Assembly: GCA_963921195.1 (NCBI GenBank)
Contig: OY992540.1
Location: 172,641,896 to 172,705,895, forward strand
Direction: 5' to 3'
Length of the DNA: 64,000 nt
Source of the DNA: Pegoplata infirma
Lineage: Eukaryota; Arthropoda; Insecta; Diptera; Anthomyiidae
The first letter of the stretch is position 1; each line of letters opens with the position of its first letter. Below, one piece after another: positions 27,701-34,500 of this stretch. The notes under the pieces were generated by a model. That model worked only from the letters and a program-made list of their open reading frames with translations, was not told the origin of the DNA and searched no databases. Position numbers and translations under genes: made by a program.

Positions 27701-29700
27701 CTTTATGGAGGCTCCTGAAGTTTGACATATATGTTGGGTATTTACCGAGTCAGGTTGGTATTGCAATCCAGCCATATCGGTCCAGTGGTTCAAAAGTTAT
27801 GAGCAAAAGAGTAAATTTCGGCAAGGGAATTTTGCGAACTTACGAGATTAAAACCACTCTAACTTTCGAAAGACAATTCGGAGGGTGCTGAAACGTGTTA
27901 CATATCTTTGTCGTTCCCCAAGTGTATTTGGTTTTGAATTTCAGCAAAATCGGTTCAGTGGTTCAAAAGTTATAAGCAAGGCTCTGAATTTCAAATTTTT
28001 TTCACCTTAAACTGTTGAAAACTCGTTAAACAAGTTTTAAAAGCATGGTGAAATACCAGTTTTTTTTTTAACTTGTTGTTGTTTGTTTTCCTGCCGTGGG
28101 GTGCAGTTTAGTTGTTAGACAAGTAAATATTTGTTATTGTTTTTGATTTTGTAACTGTATGTAACGGTGTATAGTAAGTATTTTTGGAAAAAATCAAATA
28201 TTAGTTTGTTTTTGGTTTTTAAAGACGAGGATGGTAAAATAAAATGAGGGAATATGTGAAATATTTTTTTTAACATATACGTATAGGTATAAAACAACAA
28301 AATTATTTTATAAAGTTATTTTGTTACTCAAACAAATAGTACACTAAAAAAATATTTACACTCAAAAAAATTTTACACTCAAAAAAAAAATGTTTTTTTT
28401 TTTTAATTTAATTATTTTTTTTTAATGAAATTTACACTCAAAAAAATGTTGACAGTCAAAAAAATTTTACACTCACAAAAAAATTTGATTGATTAAAAAA
28501 AGTTTTACTCAAAATAATATATTTCTAATAAAAATTTGTAATGCATTTTTTTTAGAAAATTACTATCAGTTAACATTGTGGAGGATATTCATAGATTCGA
28601 CCAAGTCGAATTTAATTTTTCTACTTGTTTTTTTACTTGAACAAAAAGAAGCTCGAGAGTGATCGTTTTTTATTCCGTAAATTTACTCTCACGTGCCCTT
28701 TTCTAACCTAAGACCTTTTTATGCTTATGATTAGTATTTTTTCTCAACTTTATTTTTTTTTTATTCTTAGGTTGAATTTCCATATGAAAATTTTCTCTTG
28801 AGAGCCTTGAAATTTCTTTCATCAGAATTTCTTATAAAACGTGTGGGTGTTGCTACTTTTATGTATGTCCACAAAAAGCATATACGTTCATGGGTTGTAC
28901 ATACTTTTAATTTAAAAAGATTAGATCGAGAAAATATTGGCGGTTCTACGAAAGCTGTTAAAAGAGCGTATAGTCAAATATCTCTAAATCCAAATGAAAG
29001 CTTAACGGAGGAAAATGAGGAAAAAATGGCAAAACTATCTAAAATAGCGAGTGATGATGAAAATTGTGAAGTAGCCAGTTGCTCAACAAAGAAACGTATC
29101 TCGAAACCAGTTAGACGATTTGATGCAACACAAAAAGAAAGTATTGGTATTAGCCCTAAAGAAAGGTAAATCATAAAAAAAACATTATAAATCATTTAAA
29201 CAATTTATACTTATAATGAGTTCGATCTGTAATTTGTCAAGAAATGTCATTGTAATGAAACCAGTTCCCTGGATACGATTAAATGGTTCTATTAATCGAA
29301 GAGTTTTGGACAGATGGTTGGGTTCTATACTCACCGAATGTATAGCACGCAATGGTTGTAGTGCTCATGATATTTGCTTAAGATTTCCCCATTGGTTACC
29401 AGTTGATATAATGTTTCTTTTGGAGATTTTGAAGGAACTAAAATGTATTAATTTAACACAAATTCATAAACAAGAAGTTGATATATTTACTGAATATCAG
29501 AGTATTAAGGAAAGTAAGTATACAAACTCGCGAAAGTTTAAAAATAAATACTATATTTTAATGTATATGTATTCTAATTTTCAGCTCCAGTTCCTTTTGT
29601 ATATGATCCAGAAAATACCTTTATCAGGACTCAAGGAGATGCAACAATGCGGTTAAGCTTGTTTATCGGCAAAAAGAAATACAATACTGAATTAATTTAA
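533..29700 (+). CDS. GTF3C1: TFIIIC largest subunit (TFIIIC220), 3' eight exons of a spliced gene
   Basis: Encodes the largest subunit of general transcription factor IIIC, the nuclear complex that binds the B box of tRNA-type promoters and brings TFIIIB and RNA polymerase III. Exons: 533-755, 1806-2940, 8858-10621, 12955-13691, 16645-16798, 28771-29165, 29242-29513, 29585-29700. All have GT/AG borders and matching phases, giving 1597 residues plus TAA. Recognition rests on conserved blocks I know from human GTF3C1: a winged-helix segment (GCTQTEIYRQM) in the first exon, the MPLSIFNKIF block at the end of the second, EPLMMWVYLNRRARVLDTT at the start of the third, and the WCKAEDEILM region after it. 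Human GTF3C1 is about 2100 residues, so roughly 500 N-terminal residues, the start codon and the promoter lie left of the window. Introns reach 12 kb and are full of transposons. The Drosophila counterpart is, from memory, CG7099. Confidence 0.9.
971..1310. repeat. Foldback (inverted-repeat) element in a TFIIIC intron
   Basis: A near-palindrome with arms of about 165 bases. The left end ATAAAATGTTGGAGCTCGAG pairs with the right end (CTCGAGCTCAAACATTTTAT read in reverse complement). A short centre lies near 1140. There is no coding capacity, and no duplication was resolved. Confidence 0.75.
1397..1641 (-). repeat. GTCCGT-family dispersed repeat, partial
   Basis: In reverse complement it reads the family head: TCCAACTACAGTATGGGGGT, then GTGTGTAACGC and the TATCGGTC block. 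It shares these with copies at 20129, 26081, 27503 and 53219. It is the head half only, diverged. Confidence 0.65.
1806..2940 (+). CDS. GTF3C1: TFIIIC220 exon: basic linker and second conserved block
   Basis: Starts after AG at 1804-1805 and ends before GTAAGT at 2941, in phase 0. It encodes about 378 residues. A charged stretch (VKKKEKDS) is followed by an NHRKNIRQNLSQRLLARKEF segment, a helical region (RKLLLDHEKAKGL), a lysine-rich patch, and a C-terminal block with WVYFLDAVDRMPLSIFNKIF and LNHMGLVQ that aligns with the human family. The apparent open frame runs a few codons into the intron; the donor, not that stop, ends the exon. Confidence 0.87.
4275..5057 (-). pseudogene. LINE reverse transcriptase, C-terminal part
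   Basis: Resumes on the other side of the MITE with ALISQSMRDLEENF, then SFKYLGTLINSNND (thumb), TYSCETWAMTS and the C-terminal RLQWAGHVARMPDDR segment common in RTE and related LINEs. The open frame extends a little into MITE sequence at its start, which is not LINE. Confidence 0.85.
5060..6127. mobile_element. TA-flanked MITE, family A (copy 1), inside the LINE
   Basis: 1068 bp, starting CACTCAGAAAATTATTGC and ending with the inverted TTTTTTGAGTG, flanked by TA (5058-5059 and 6128-6129). Removing it and one TA rejoins the LINE frame across YADDI/ALISQ, so the borders are exact. The interior repeats GTAGTTTTT/ACTACA words and encodes nothing. A Tc1/mariner-type mobiliser is inferred from the TA target. 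Confidence 0.85.
6245..6946 (-). pseudogene. LINE reverse transcriptase, N-terminal part
   Basis: Reverse transcriptase motifs in order: APGDDGLVVELFK, IIPIHKKGNKLKCENYRGI, GFRPNRSTTDQIF, LMIDFKKAFDSI and SGVRQ. After GVRQ a TGA (6247-6245) replaces the expected Gly codon; the frame is otherwise open beyond it to the YADD catalytic box at about 6132-6143. A nonsense point mutation is therefore likely. Confidence 0.85.
6994..8319 (-). pseudogene. LINE endonuclease domain (apurinic-like), frameshifted at its end
   Basis: Begins MDRLIGDGTRL. It holds the exonuclease-endonuclease-phosphatase fold: GSWNVRTM, LQEIRW (catalytic Glu), GDFNAKIG and GSDHYMV (catalytic Asp-His). The endonuclease nicks target DNA for target-primed reverse transcription. 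The C-terminal third is basic linker. The frame is lost near the FYQLK segment (about 7075), in a run of T on the minus strand; LINE-like coding continues in another frame toward 6946. Confidence 0.85.
8858..10621 (+). CDS. GTF3C1: TFIIIC220 exon: large central block
   Basis: The largest exon, 588 codons, phase 0 at both ends. The acceptor is ATACAG ending at 8857 and the donor GTAAGT starts at 10622. It begins VTDRLNSKEPLMMWVYLNRR, one of the most conserved parts of the family, and includes a WCKAEDEILMVGRATS segment and the RRLQFIVRQKRHIP region. A basic, serine/threonine-rich linker (FKRMTTQVSVSSSKRVKKT) separates them. The open frame continues past 10621 into the intron without conserved sequence. 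Confidence 0.9.
10771..11320. repeat. Foldback repeat L, copy 1
   Basis: Inverted arms of about 70 bases (AGTAAAACTTCATTTACAGT on the left; its near complement at 11300-11320) enclose A/T-rich DNA. The CATTTCGTGATCCTGTT core recurs twice, directly, at 27190-27265. Confidence 0.65.
11385..12515. repeat. Long inverted repeat with GAGTG/CACTC-rich interior
   Basis: A left arm around 11385-11500 and a right arm around 12412-12515 are inverted copies (AATCGGAATGGGAGGAAACC versus its complement). The interior holds a run of CTCACGCGTGAG-type palindromes (11700-11825) and a block of CGGGATTTCC palindromes (12138-12240). There is no coding sequence; 10622-12954 is otherwise plain intron. Confidence 0.55.
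12955..13691 (+). CDS. GTF3C1: TFIIIC220 exon: ARVKFHPANLSYKIHYSP to acidic linker
   Basis: The acceptor is ATTTTAG ending at 12954. The donor GTAAGT starts at 13692, leaving two bases (GA) completed by A16645. The exon encodes about 245 residues. The N-terminal part is hydrophobic and aromatic; the end is acidic (NSEDDFDKSEEYEP). An apparent stop in the same frame lies in the intron and is removed by splicing. Confidence 0.85.
13966..15648. mobile_element. Inverted-repeat element T, host of P copy 2 and a hAT-like MITE
   Basis: Ends ATTCGCATTCATTTAAACTA on the left and the inverse at 15628-15648. A similar terminus flanks the foldback at 35941-36059. The interior contains the start of a second P element (GTAGGGTGGAGCAAATTT, 14444) whose right end I could not place. 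The duplication is not resolved. Confidence 0.5.
14645..15195. mobile_element. hAT-like MITE U with 8-bp duplication
   Basis: 551 bp. Termini are CAGAGACC and GGTCTCTG, flanked by ATTAGGAC on both sides (14637-14644 and 15196-15203). The interior is rich in ATAACAGTTAT palindromes. It has no transposase. The 8-bp duplication and CAG/CTG ends indicate hAT mobilisation. Confidence 0.82.
15730..16033. mobile_element. TA-flanked MITE V
   Basis: 304 bp from CACTGAAAAAATTAG to TTTTTTTGTGTGTG, flanked by TA. About 40 bases containing GTTGAACTTGTTCATAGT occur twice in tandem within 15811-15892. Confidence 0.65.
16421..16571. mobile_element. TA-flanked MITE X next to a TFIIIC exon
   Basis: 151 bp with CACACAAAAAAATT ends in inverse orientation and TA on both sides (16419-16420, 16572-16573). 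It ends 73 bases before the exon at 16645. Confidence 0.75.
16645..16798 (+). CDS. GTF3C1: TFIIIC220 short exon (51 codons)
   Basis: Phase dictates the acceptor: only AG at 16643-16644 keeps ESYWQYTENSFEEIKYRLNE in frame with the previous exon; the AG at 16645-16646 would not. The donor is GTAAGT at 16799, phase 0. The peptide is helical and rich in Glu and Lys. A 151-bp TA-flanked MITE ends only 73 bases upstream of the exon, within reach of the branch-point region. Confidence 0.82.
17661..19110. repeat. Foldback repeat K, copy 1, split by hAT-like element J
   Basis: The left end (ACACTGTTCGACACCAAAA, then GCCATCCAAAT and CTAGCA-type words) is an inverted copy of the right end near 19020-19110 (GTTCAACAGTGTAATT). 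It is related to the larger palindrome at 29960. Element J interrupts it. Confidence 0.6.
17992..18775. mobile_element. hAT-like element J made of TCGACTTTT repeats
   Basis: 784 bp. Termini TAGGGTTATATAGTC and the inverse of TAGGGTTCTATAGTC; GTGCGTGG duplicated at 17984-17991 and 18776-18783. Both flanks of the interior are arrays of AAAAGTCGACTTTTCGAC words, in opposite preference at the two ends, so the element can fold back along most of its length. No transposase. Confidence 0.82.
19318..19500. repeat. MITE family A fragment
   Basis: Shares CTACTACAAAAGACAGTT-like sequence and the GGCGTCCACTACATTTT block with the 3' part of the MITE at 5060. The CACTCA terminus is absent, so it is truncated or diverged. 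Confidence 0.5.
19661..20105. repeat. Degenerate TTTCGTAAAATA-type repeat array
   Basis: About 445 bases of irregular copies of TTTTTCGTAAAATACACGAA and TGACTACATATTACGAA, in both orientations, bounded on each side by a TGCATGC. A looser array of the same words lies at 26720-26990. Confidence 0.55.
20631..20856 (+). repeat. 5' LTR of the Gypsy element
   Basis: Begins TGTAATGTACATAATG and ends AATACACAACA; 226 bp. By family rule it holds promoter and poly(A) signals. ATAAATC and A/T-rich words occur, but I assign no TATA box. Confidence 0.92.
20861..20876 (+). promoter_or_regulatory. Primer-binding site, probably tRNA-Ser
   Basis: Four bases after the LTR, TGGCGACGAAGGTG resembles the complement of a fly tRNA-Ser(GCU) 3' end: the first nine bases match my recollection, with mismatches after. 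It would prime minus-strand DNA synthesis. Confidence 0.5.
20975..23614 (+). CDS. Gag-Pol of the Gypsy element (Gag to RNase H)
   Basis: Starts MEAQVEQLLRAITAMTTTMQ with a Gln-rich segment; the ATG lies 118 bases after the LTR. Gag includes a capsid-like helical region and two CCHC knuckles (CLRCGRSNHLSKEC and CNSCGKTGHVQKVC). The protease has VDSGAG (catalytic Asp). The reverse transcriptase has KLDLYKAY and the YFDD catalytic box, then ACDASPTGIAAVLSH and QLDREALAIIF of RNase H. The frame then shifts within RNase H and stops at 23614. Gag and Pol are in one frame, so no programmed shift is needed between them. Confidence 0.9.
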   Translation: MEAQVEQLLRAITAMTTTMQQQQQQIQAAIQQPTSTSVNIISNFDAFVPKTESFRMYKERLEIHFQIKKIFDDKDMCAKLLLQYIGSETYSLLTTLAAPKNINQLKYNEIVKLLETHFCPEKNVLVEQHKFLSEIQNSEQSLSDFVAVLQRRATECDFVCECGKSVSEIFLRSQLIRGLRDGYIREQLLQDTKSTFTQIVEKAKTLEAAKINNKVIANNATGSTGDIHQVRHQHGDNHCGGRNRNRSISRNRTSKSSTRVNYSELGIEGLCLRCGRSNHLSKECKTDKNKLKCNSCGKTGHVQKVCIQDRMKQKKSKNTNNDNNASNSIESFTTTTDDFFGVNQVIDIYSKTAVSHTDAQNFFTKVFIEGKEQQFEVDSGAGYTLIPENNFNKLNINTKMEKTNIAFRSYTGDIFIPLGVVNVNVKYNSKSSKEQMYVVSKEQSALLGRVWIRHLKINLAEIDQQSGNKNRTSENMKINSISQVQQKFPQIFQEKVGCIPDLVCSLKLQEGAKPVFLKERQVPFALREKVERELDSLERDGIISKVNTSNWGSPLVVIPKPDGNVRLCVDYKVAVNPQLESAHYPIKRIDEIFNSLKNSKFFCKLDLYKAYLHVMVDEESKQVQTISTHRGTYQMNRLSFGIKTAPSEFNRILDQILQGLHGTISYFDDIIIHGATLEECEERLINCFERLSKYQLHVNKNKCEYFKEQIRYLGYVISHNKISKCPTKVQAIVNLPRPESADDTRRFLGMITYYSKFIPDVSTLTFPLRQLLEKNRKFTWSTKCEEAFKKLKREILQDRVLVPYNQQLPVTLACDASPTGIAAVLSHIMDGEERPVAFISRALTRAEQNYSQLDREALAIIFAVDKFFMYLHGIHLANG
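23589..25124 (+). CDS. Gypsy element Pol, end of RNase H and integrase (shifted frame)
   Basis: Resumes in the next frame with EFTLLTDNRPLSRIF, the missing end of RNase H, so the break is a one-base indel around 23590-23612 rather than a designed frameshift. The integrase has the HHCC zinc-binding region (HHTHVGIVKMKQ to CASCAKVKK) and the catalytic triad (HIDYAGPF, VSDNATIFQ and GLAERYVQ). A C-terminal chromatin/DNA-binding tail follows. It ends ten bases before the 3' LTR. Confidence 0.88.
   Translation: MEFTLLTDNRPLSRIFHQNAKTPAMTSARLLRYASFLQGFNYKIEHRKAEDNVNADCLSRAPINEASNFKHFLDEEVRVIQDQTINEISTFSITATTIANKTETDPELCKLKKDLIEGNNFDTEYSIQDGVIFKGDRVVVPTGLREEILKELHHTHVGIVKMKQLARKYCFWKGIDSDIERLVRACASCAKVKKSPPKVVTHHWEDPNENFQRVHIDYAGPFQNHHFFVLVDAKSKWPEIRIIKDAPTSEKSITLLQDIFATHGLPQVIVSDNATIFQSSIFRNYCTDNGMIQKFIAPGHPATNGLAERYVQILKSKLKAMEDDKLALNIKVQEILFRYRATPLANGQSPAQRYLGREIRTKLDAMRPVKQNTSAIITPGVRQISVGDRVQVRWYEKKKSTWKFGTVKMKFGRLHYQIKLDNGYELKRHINQLYQSGVAKPKKSVTFADPAVQEKPRIEEVQIERRVATPSIGQAHETTLQSPFSRIQEDAVRRSGRIRRQPAYLNDHVQH
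25135..25360 (+). repeat. 3' LTR of the Gypsy element
   Basis: A 226-bp copy of the 5' LTR; I found no difference. The short purine run GTGGGAGA at about 25126-25133 is the probable polypurine tract. Confidence 0.92.
25365..25743 (-). pseudogene. LINE reverse transcriptase C-terminal remnant
   Basis: Encodes MMSVLLYGCETWLVTEEIKR, then RRRKFGWIGHTLRRDEDSI and a KNSWRRSSLDD end, the conserved C-terminal zone of endonuclease/reverse-transcriptase LINEs. The catalytic core is missing. It is a different family from the LINE at 4251. The clade was not determined. Confidence 0.75.
26081..26718 (+). repeat. GTCCGT-family repeat, copy 3 (apparently full length)
   Basis: Runs from ATACCCTCCAACCACAGTAT through GTCCGTCCGTCTG (26210-26223) to the tail GGAGGGTATAGAAGATTCGG and ACTCTCACTTGTTT. 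About 640 bp. It has no TIR, no coding and no obvious duplication. It defines head and tail for the partial copies. Confidence 0.7.
27105..27310. repeat. Repeat L, copy 2
   Basis: Contains AACATGAACCGGATGAT (inverse of the sequence at 11345-11370) followed by AGTAAAACTGCATTTACAG and a directly repeated CTGTTCCCTTTTAA block, so it is the same family as 10771-11400. Confidence 0.55.
27503..28630 (+). repeat. GTCCGT-family repeat, copy 4 (long variant)
   Basis: The head at 27503 (TATACCCTCCACTC) is followed by GTCCGTCCGTCCGTCCGTCT at 27642. Two related ~130-base blocks (AACACGCTAACTTTTGAAAG and AACCACTCTAACTTTCGAAA, each followed by GGTTCAAAAGTTAT words) come next, then ACTCAAAAAAA runs (28340-28520) and an AATTTTTCTACTTGTTTT tail. 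Confidence 0.65.
28771..29165 (+). CDS. GTF3C1: TFIIIC220 exon: VEFPYENFLLRALKFLSSEF
   Basis: The acceptor is TTCTTAG ending at 28770 and the donor GTAAAT starts at 29166. It follows a 12-kb intron. It begins with a hydrophobic helical segment and the KRVGVATFMYVHKK stretch, then a HIRSWVVHTFNLKR motif of the kind seen near the C-terminus of this family. It ends in a polar linker (SLTEENEEKMAKLSKIASDD). Confidence 0.85.
29242..29513 (+). CDS. GTF3C1: TFIIIC220 exon: PVPWIRLNGSINRRVLDRW
   Basis: Encodes a conserved C-terminal block with PWIRLNGSINRRVLDRWLGS and CSAHDICLRFPHWLP, which reads as a winged-helix-like segment. Two in-frame acceptors are possible: AG at 29240-29241 (used here, start 29242) and AG at 29219-29220 (start 29221), which would add seven residues. 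The donor GTAAGT starts at 29514. Confidence 0.82.
29585..29700 (+). CDS. GTF3C1: TFIIIC220 terminal exon
   Basis: The acceptor is TTTTCAG ending at 29584, one base into a Thr codon. It encodes TPVPFVYDPENTFIRTQGDA and then a short tail ending in ELI before TAA at 29698-29700. The gene therefore ends inside the window. Confidence 0.85.
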
Positions 29701-29744
29701 AATTTCATGTTGCAGCATAAGTTTGTTTGTATTATTACACATAT

Positions 29745-29750
29745 ATTAAA
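29745..29750 (+). terminator. Possible poly(A) signal of TFIIIC220
   Basis: ATTAAA, the second commonest poly(A) hexamer, lies 45 bases after the stop codon. No AATAAA is nearer. Use of this site is inference. Confidence 0.4.
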
Positions 29751-29959
29751 TATATGTAGATAACAAAAGAATTGAATTGTGAATTTTGAATGGGGCACAT
29801 CAGAAGACCATAATCAGTCATCGAAGGGTTAAGCAAACAAAATAACTTTGGCGGATAAAATTTACGGTAAAAATTTCCCAGATGTGCCCTTTTAAATGTT
29901 TTCTAAAACTTTTGTGGAATTAATGGTAAACTGATATTTTCATTTTGGGACGTACTAAA

Positions 29960-30752
29960 CACCCCTCTTCAAGCAAGTTTAGGTTGTGTTAAAATGATGT
30001 CAAAATCGGCTAATGGCATTTCACTCCTCTTTATTTTGAACTTCAAAACTCATTAAAACGAAATTCCTAGCTGATCCTGCTTTCGAGTTATTGCTAAATA
30101 ATTACACTGTTCGATAACAAAAATCTCCCTCCAACTGATTCTTATAGATTTTGCCCTCCTGAATGCAAATCTGCCATCCAATTATTTCTAGCACGTACCG
30201 TTTTTGAACGTTCTTTCAAAAATAGGGAATTATTTCATTTATAGACCTCCTGAGTCCAAAGCTGCAATCTAAAATGTTCTAGCATGTTCCGTTTTCCAAA
30301 TATTCGCGTTTGTAAATTTTTCCACGCAAAAATCTGAAACGCGAATATCTCGAAAACGGAGCATGCTAAAAAACATTGTATTGCAGTTTTGGAATCAGTA
30401 GGTCCAATTAATATGAAATCAAGTCCTACTTGTTGGAAGAAACATAGCGGTGGACCCCCAAAAGTGCGAAATTATTGGTTTTGTGACTTTTAAACATCGA
30501 ACATCTCAAAAACGGTACTTGCTAGAAAAAATTGGATGGCAGATTTGGTTTCTTGAGAGCAAAATCTATAAGAATTAGTTGGATATTTCACTGGGAGATT
30601 TTTTATATCGAACAGTGTAATTATTTAGCAATTACTCGAAAACAGTATCAGCTAGGATTTTCATGATAACGATTTTTAAAGTGCAAAATGAAAAGGAGTG
30701 AAATGCCATTAACCGATTTTAACACAACCTAAACTTGCTTGAAGAGGGGTGT
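29960..30752. repeat. 793-bp palindrome K, copy 2, between the two convergent genes
   Basis: The ends CACCCCTCTTCAAGCAAGTT and its inverse are joined by near-complementary arms of about 390 bases, including GCATTTCACTCC/GGAGTGAAATGC and ACACTGTTCGATA/TATCGAACAGTGT. It lies between the poly(A) regions of TFIIIC220 and XPNPEP3. The rest of 29701-31262 shows nothing I can name. Confidence 0.8.
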
Positions 30753-31262
30753 GACTATTTTGTTGCTAAAACAATTTTTATATTAAAAAACTATCTGATG
30801 TACCCTGTGTTTGCCGGATATACATACTCGATTTTTTGGCAGCTCATTATTATTGGAACTCTAATGACATCTACCATATCGAAGAAGACCTCTCGGGATA
30901 CCTTCCATGTCAAAAGAAAATTTTGTTAACTTATTTAAGAACTAGTTTTACAGGTTATTCCCTTATTCAATAAAATTAAATGTTGAGATCATGTTGATGC
31001 AACAACAAATTAAATTTGGTAACTTAATTCAATCATATTCATAACAATGCTCTTGATGATGATTTTTGACACAGAATTAAAAGTTTTATCTGCGGTATAA
31101 ATTTGGCAGCAATAAGAGCTATCTGTATACATAAGTTAAGTTAACTTCAACCAAAAAGAAAAGAGCCATAGGACGTCTTAATAAATTCTAGTTATTGGTA
31201 TTTTCTCAAGGTACATTTTTTTAATTATTTTAATTTTTTTATATACAATTTTAAGAAATATT

Positions 31263-31268
31263 TTTATT
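31263..31268 (-). terminator. Poly(A) signal of XPNPEP3
   Basis: AATAAA on the minus strand, 20 bases beyond the stop codon, followed by T-rich sequence. The short distance implies a very short 3' UTR. Confidence 0.5.
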
Positions 31269-31288
31269 TCTTATCATTTATGGCGCAT

Positions 31289-31591
31289 CTAATTTGTCTT
31301 CCTCGATATAAGTTTTTGTATATTTTCAAGTTCAGTTCGTTCCTTAATACATGATTGGGTTAAAACTTCCACTTTATTATCACCCGTAATTAAAATATCA
31401 TCCTCAATGCGAATTCCTATTCCGCGAAATTCTTTAGGAACATCGACACGGTCTTGAGAGATATATATGCCTGGTTCAACAGTACAAACCATACCGGGCA
31501 TTAATCGCAACGATCGCGGTATAAGTGGAGTATCATGAACATCCATACCCAAATAATGAGAAACATGATGTGGGCAAAAGTTGTAACCAGC
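31289..31591 (-). CDS. XPNPEP3: XPNPEP3 exon 5: remaining catalytic ligands and stop
   Basis: Begins [20 protein letters not shown] after TTTTTCAG and ends at TAG 31291-31289. It carries the catalytic His pair and the two Glu ligands (VEPGIY, RIEDDI). The last ~30 residues are less conserved. Confidence 0.92.
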   Translation of the reverse strand, partial: AGYNFCPHHVSHYLGMDVHDTPLIPRSLRLMPGMVCTVEPGIYISQDRVDVPKEFRGIGIRIEDDILITGDNKVEVLTQSCIKERTELENIQKLISRKTN

Positions 31592-34500
31592 CTGAAAAAG
31601 TAAGTTTAGTAATTCTATTTATTTAGTTTAAAAAGTGTTTTACTTACTCTTGTAAGGCCGACGACATCATCTATATGTTTTGGCACCAAACCAACTTCTT
31701 GCAAATATTTTCCTAGCTTAAAGCACATAGTATCGAAAAGCTTATCTAAAGTTTCACCACCTTCTTTAAGCAATGTACCTTAAAAAAAAATAAAAGTAAT
31801 AAAGTAAACTCCGCGCTCAAAAAATAGCCCCAAATGAAATAACATCTTACAAGGGAAGTATCTCAACCCTTATGAACCGATTTGCATGAAACTTAAAATC
31901 TATATAAAAGAGACAATTCTAAGGTTGGGGTGTCCCAGCTTATCGGCTACACGGGGATTTAGGGGTTCAAAAAAATAGGTAAAAAATGGCGAAAAATCGT
32001 TTTTTTGGGATTTTTCAGCCAGAAATTTTCCGAAGGTCCGCATTGTTTCATAAGGGGACAACGAAATTTTTAAACACTGATATGGCCGTTAAGCCGAGAC
32101 ACCACAACCTTAAAATCGTCTCATTTATATATATTTTAAGTTTCAGGCAAATCGGTTCATAAGGGTTGAGATACTTCCCTTGTTAGTAATAAATTATAAA
32201 ACGGACAAAAAAAATTAAATAAGTCTTAATAGTAAAAAATGAAATAAGCTCCAAATAAAATGAAAGCAAGTGAGAGTGGAAAATTCAGCTGTGCCACATC
32301 TTTAACAACCTCCAAAATGAAAAAAAAAAAGTCAGACATTTTTTTCGTGGGGGATACTCGGAAGACGTTGGGGACATCTTCCACCTCGGTACATACAAAT
32401 GTATGTTTACAAAAGGATTAATAATGACTTTGCATTTAACAGTTTTTCGACGCAAGTTAATAATGGTTTTCGCCGCAAGTTAACAATGTCTCAGAAATTA
32501 TAACATTTTTAAGGGAAATGTATTATCAAGAGCAACTAAAGACCCAGTACGTAAGCTTATCAAAAGTTTTGATTCAAAACTAAAAAAAAAAAAATTAGAG
32601 TAACACCCAACCAAACTTAATTTTTTGTTCATGGTCAATTTTAGAACTGAAAAACTTGTCCCACCACAACAAATTTTTTGGTATATGTATATAAATAAAA
32701 ATCAAATGTCGTTTGTTGAGAACGGCTGGACCGATTTTTTAAAATGTTCGTTATAGTCAAACTTAAGTTTTTACCGGAAGAAAATTTGACCACGCCCATT
32801 TTGTTTTGATTTAAAATAGAAAAACGGCTGATTCGATTTTTTTTTATTTTTTGTCATAGTCCAACTTAGATTTTACGGAAATAAAAATTTACCACGCCCA
32901 CTTTTTCGATTTATATAAAATTGAGGACGGCTGCATCGATTTGGCTAATTTTTTTATATGCTCCAAAAAGTCCAACTTGGGTTTTTACAGAAAGAAAAAT
33001 TGACCACGTCCACTTCTACGCCCACTTTTTTCGATATATCTAAAATTTAAAAAATGTTCGTCATAGTCTAACCAAGGTTTTTACGAAAGAAAAATTGTCG
33101 ACGACCACTTTTTTTGATAGATCTAAAATTTCAGAACGGCTCGATCGCACACTGATACGACTAGAACAAGCTAGCGGGACAAAACTATTTTTTGACATTT
33201 TTAAGGTCATAAGTGTTTCCAATTTGTATATATTTTTCTGACTTGTGCGTCCTACGTTCGGTATATCCGCTATATGGATAGGGCATGTAACAGTTAATTC
33301 ATTTTTCACATTTTTCATTTCCTAGGGTCATAAATATATCCAATTTGTATATTTTTATCTGACAAGTATACCCTACGTTTGGTATAACCACTATAAAGGA
33401 AGTGCATGTAACAGTTATTTTTTTGTACATTTGCTAATGTTTAGTAAATAGTAATAATAACACTATGCTAGTCGCAAAAATTACCACGCTGGGCACCCTG
33501 CTGGTAAAGCTAATTCAGGTACGCTGACACTGTTGCCAAGTTGGAGGTTTTCCCGCTAAATCTAGCGCTTTTTGTTTGGATTTAGCGGGGGAAAATTGGT
33601 TTTAGCGGGAACTGTGTTTTAGCGGGAAAATCTAGCGCTTTTTGTTTGGATTTAGTGGGAAAAATTTAGAGGTTTTTTTTCAATTTTTATTTTTTTTTTT
33701 TCAATCGAAAACGCCAAGTTTGTTGAGTTTTAGCGCTTTTTTTGTAACTTAGCGGGAGAATTTTATATTTTCCCGCTAAATTTTTTTCGGCGGCTTCTTG
33801 CGCGTTTTTAGTGAAAAGTCAATTTTCGTAGAAAAAATAATTTGGAGGTTTTTTTAAATTTTTCTTTTTTATCAATCAAAAATGCCAAGTTTTTCCGTTT
33901 TTAGCGCTTTTTTTCCTAATTTAGCGGGAGAATTTTAAATTTTCCCCGCTAAATTTATTTTTGGCGGTTTCTAGCGCTTTTTTAGTGAAATTTAGAGGTT
34001 TTTGGTTAAAAATAGTTGGCAACAGTGTACGCTGAATTCAATGGTGCAAGCCGTTTTTCGAAGTTAGCGCTCATATTAGTGTTTGGGGTCCGGGAATTCC
34101 CGGGTCGGATTTCCCGGGAATTCCCGGGAAAAGACTGACGGGAATTCCCGGGAATTTTTTTAATTTTTCTCGGGAAATCCGGGAATTTTATAAAAAAAAA
34201 ACATTTTACATAAAAAACGTTTATTTTAATTTAATTTTTAATATTTTTTTGTTACATACAGATATAATTACATTTGCTATTTTTTGTAGTTTTTCTATTT
34301 GGAAGAACAGTGCAAATATATCTTCATAGGAAAACTGACCAAGTGTAAAAAGTATGACAATATCATGAAAAAACTCAAAAAGTCAAAAAATATAATTTTG
34401 CTAGGACCGTATTTACAGTAGGCAATTTTAATTGCGGCAATTCTGATTTTATCGTGTATCAGAGAGAGACCTAAGATTCTTCCCTCTCTCTCTGATACAC

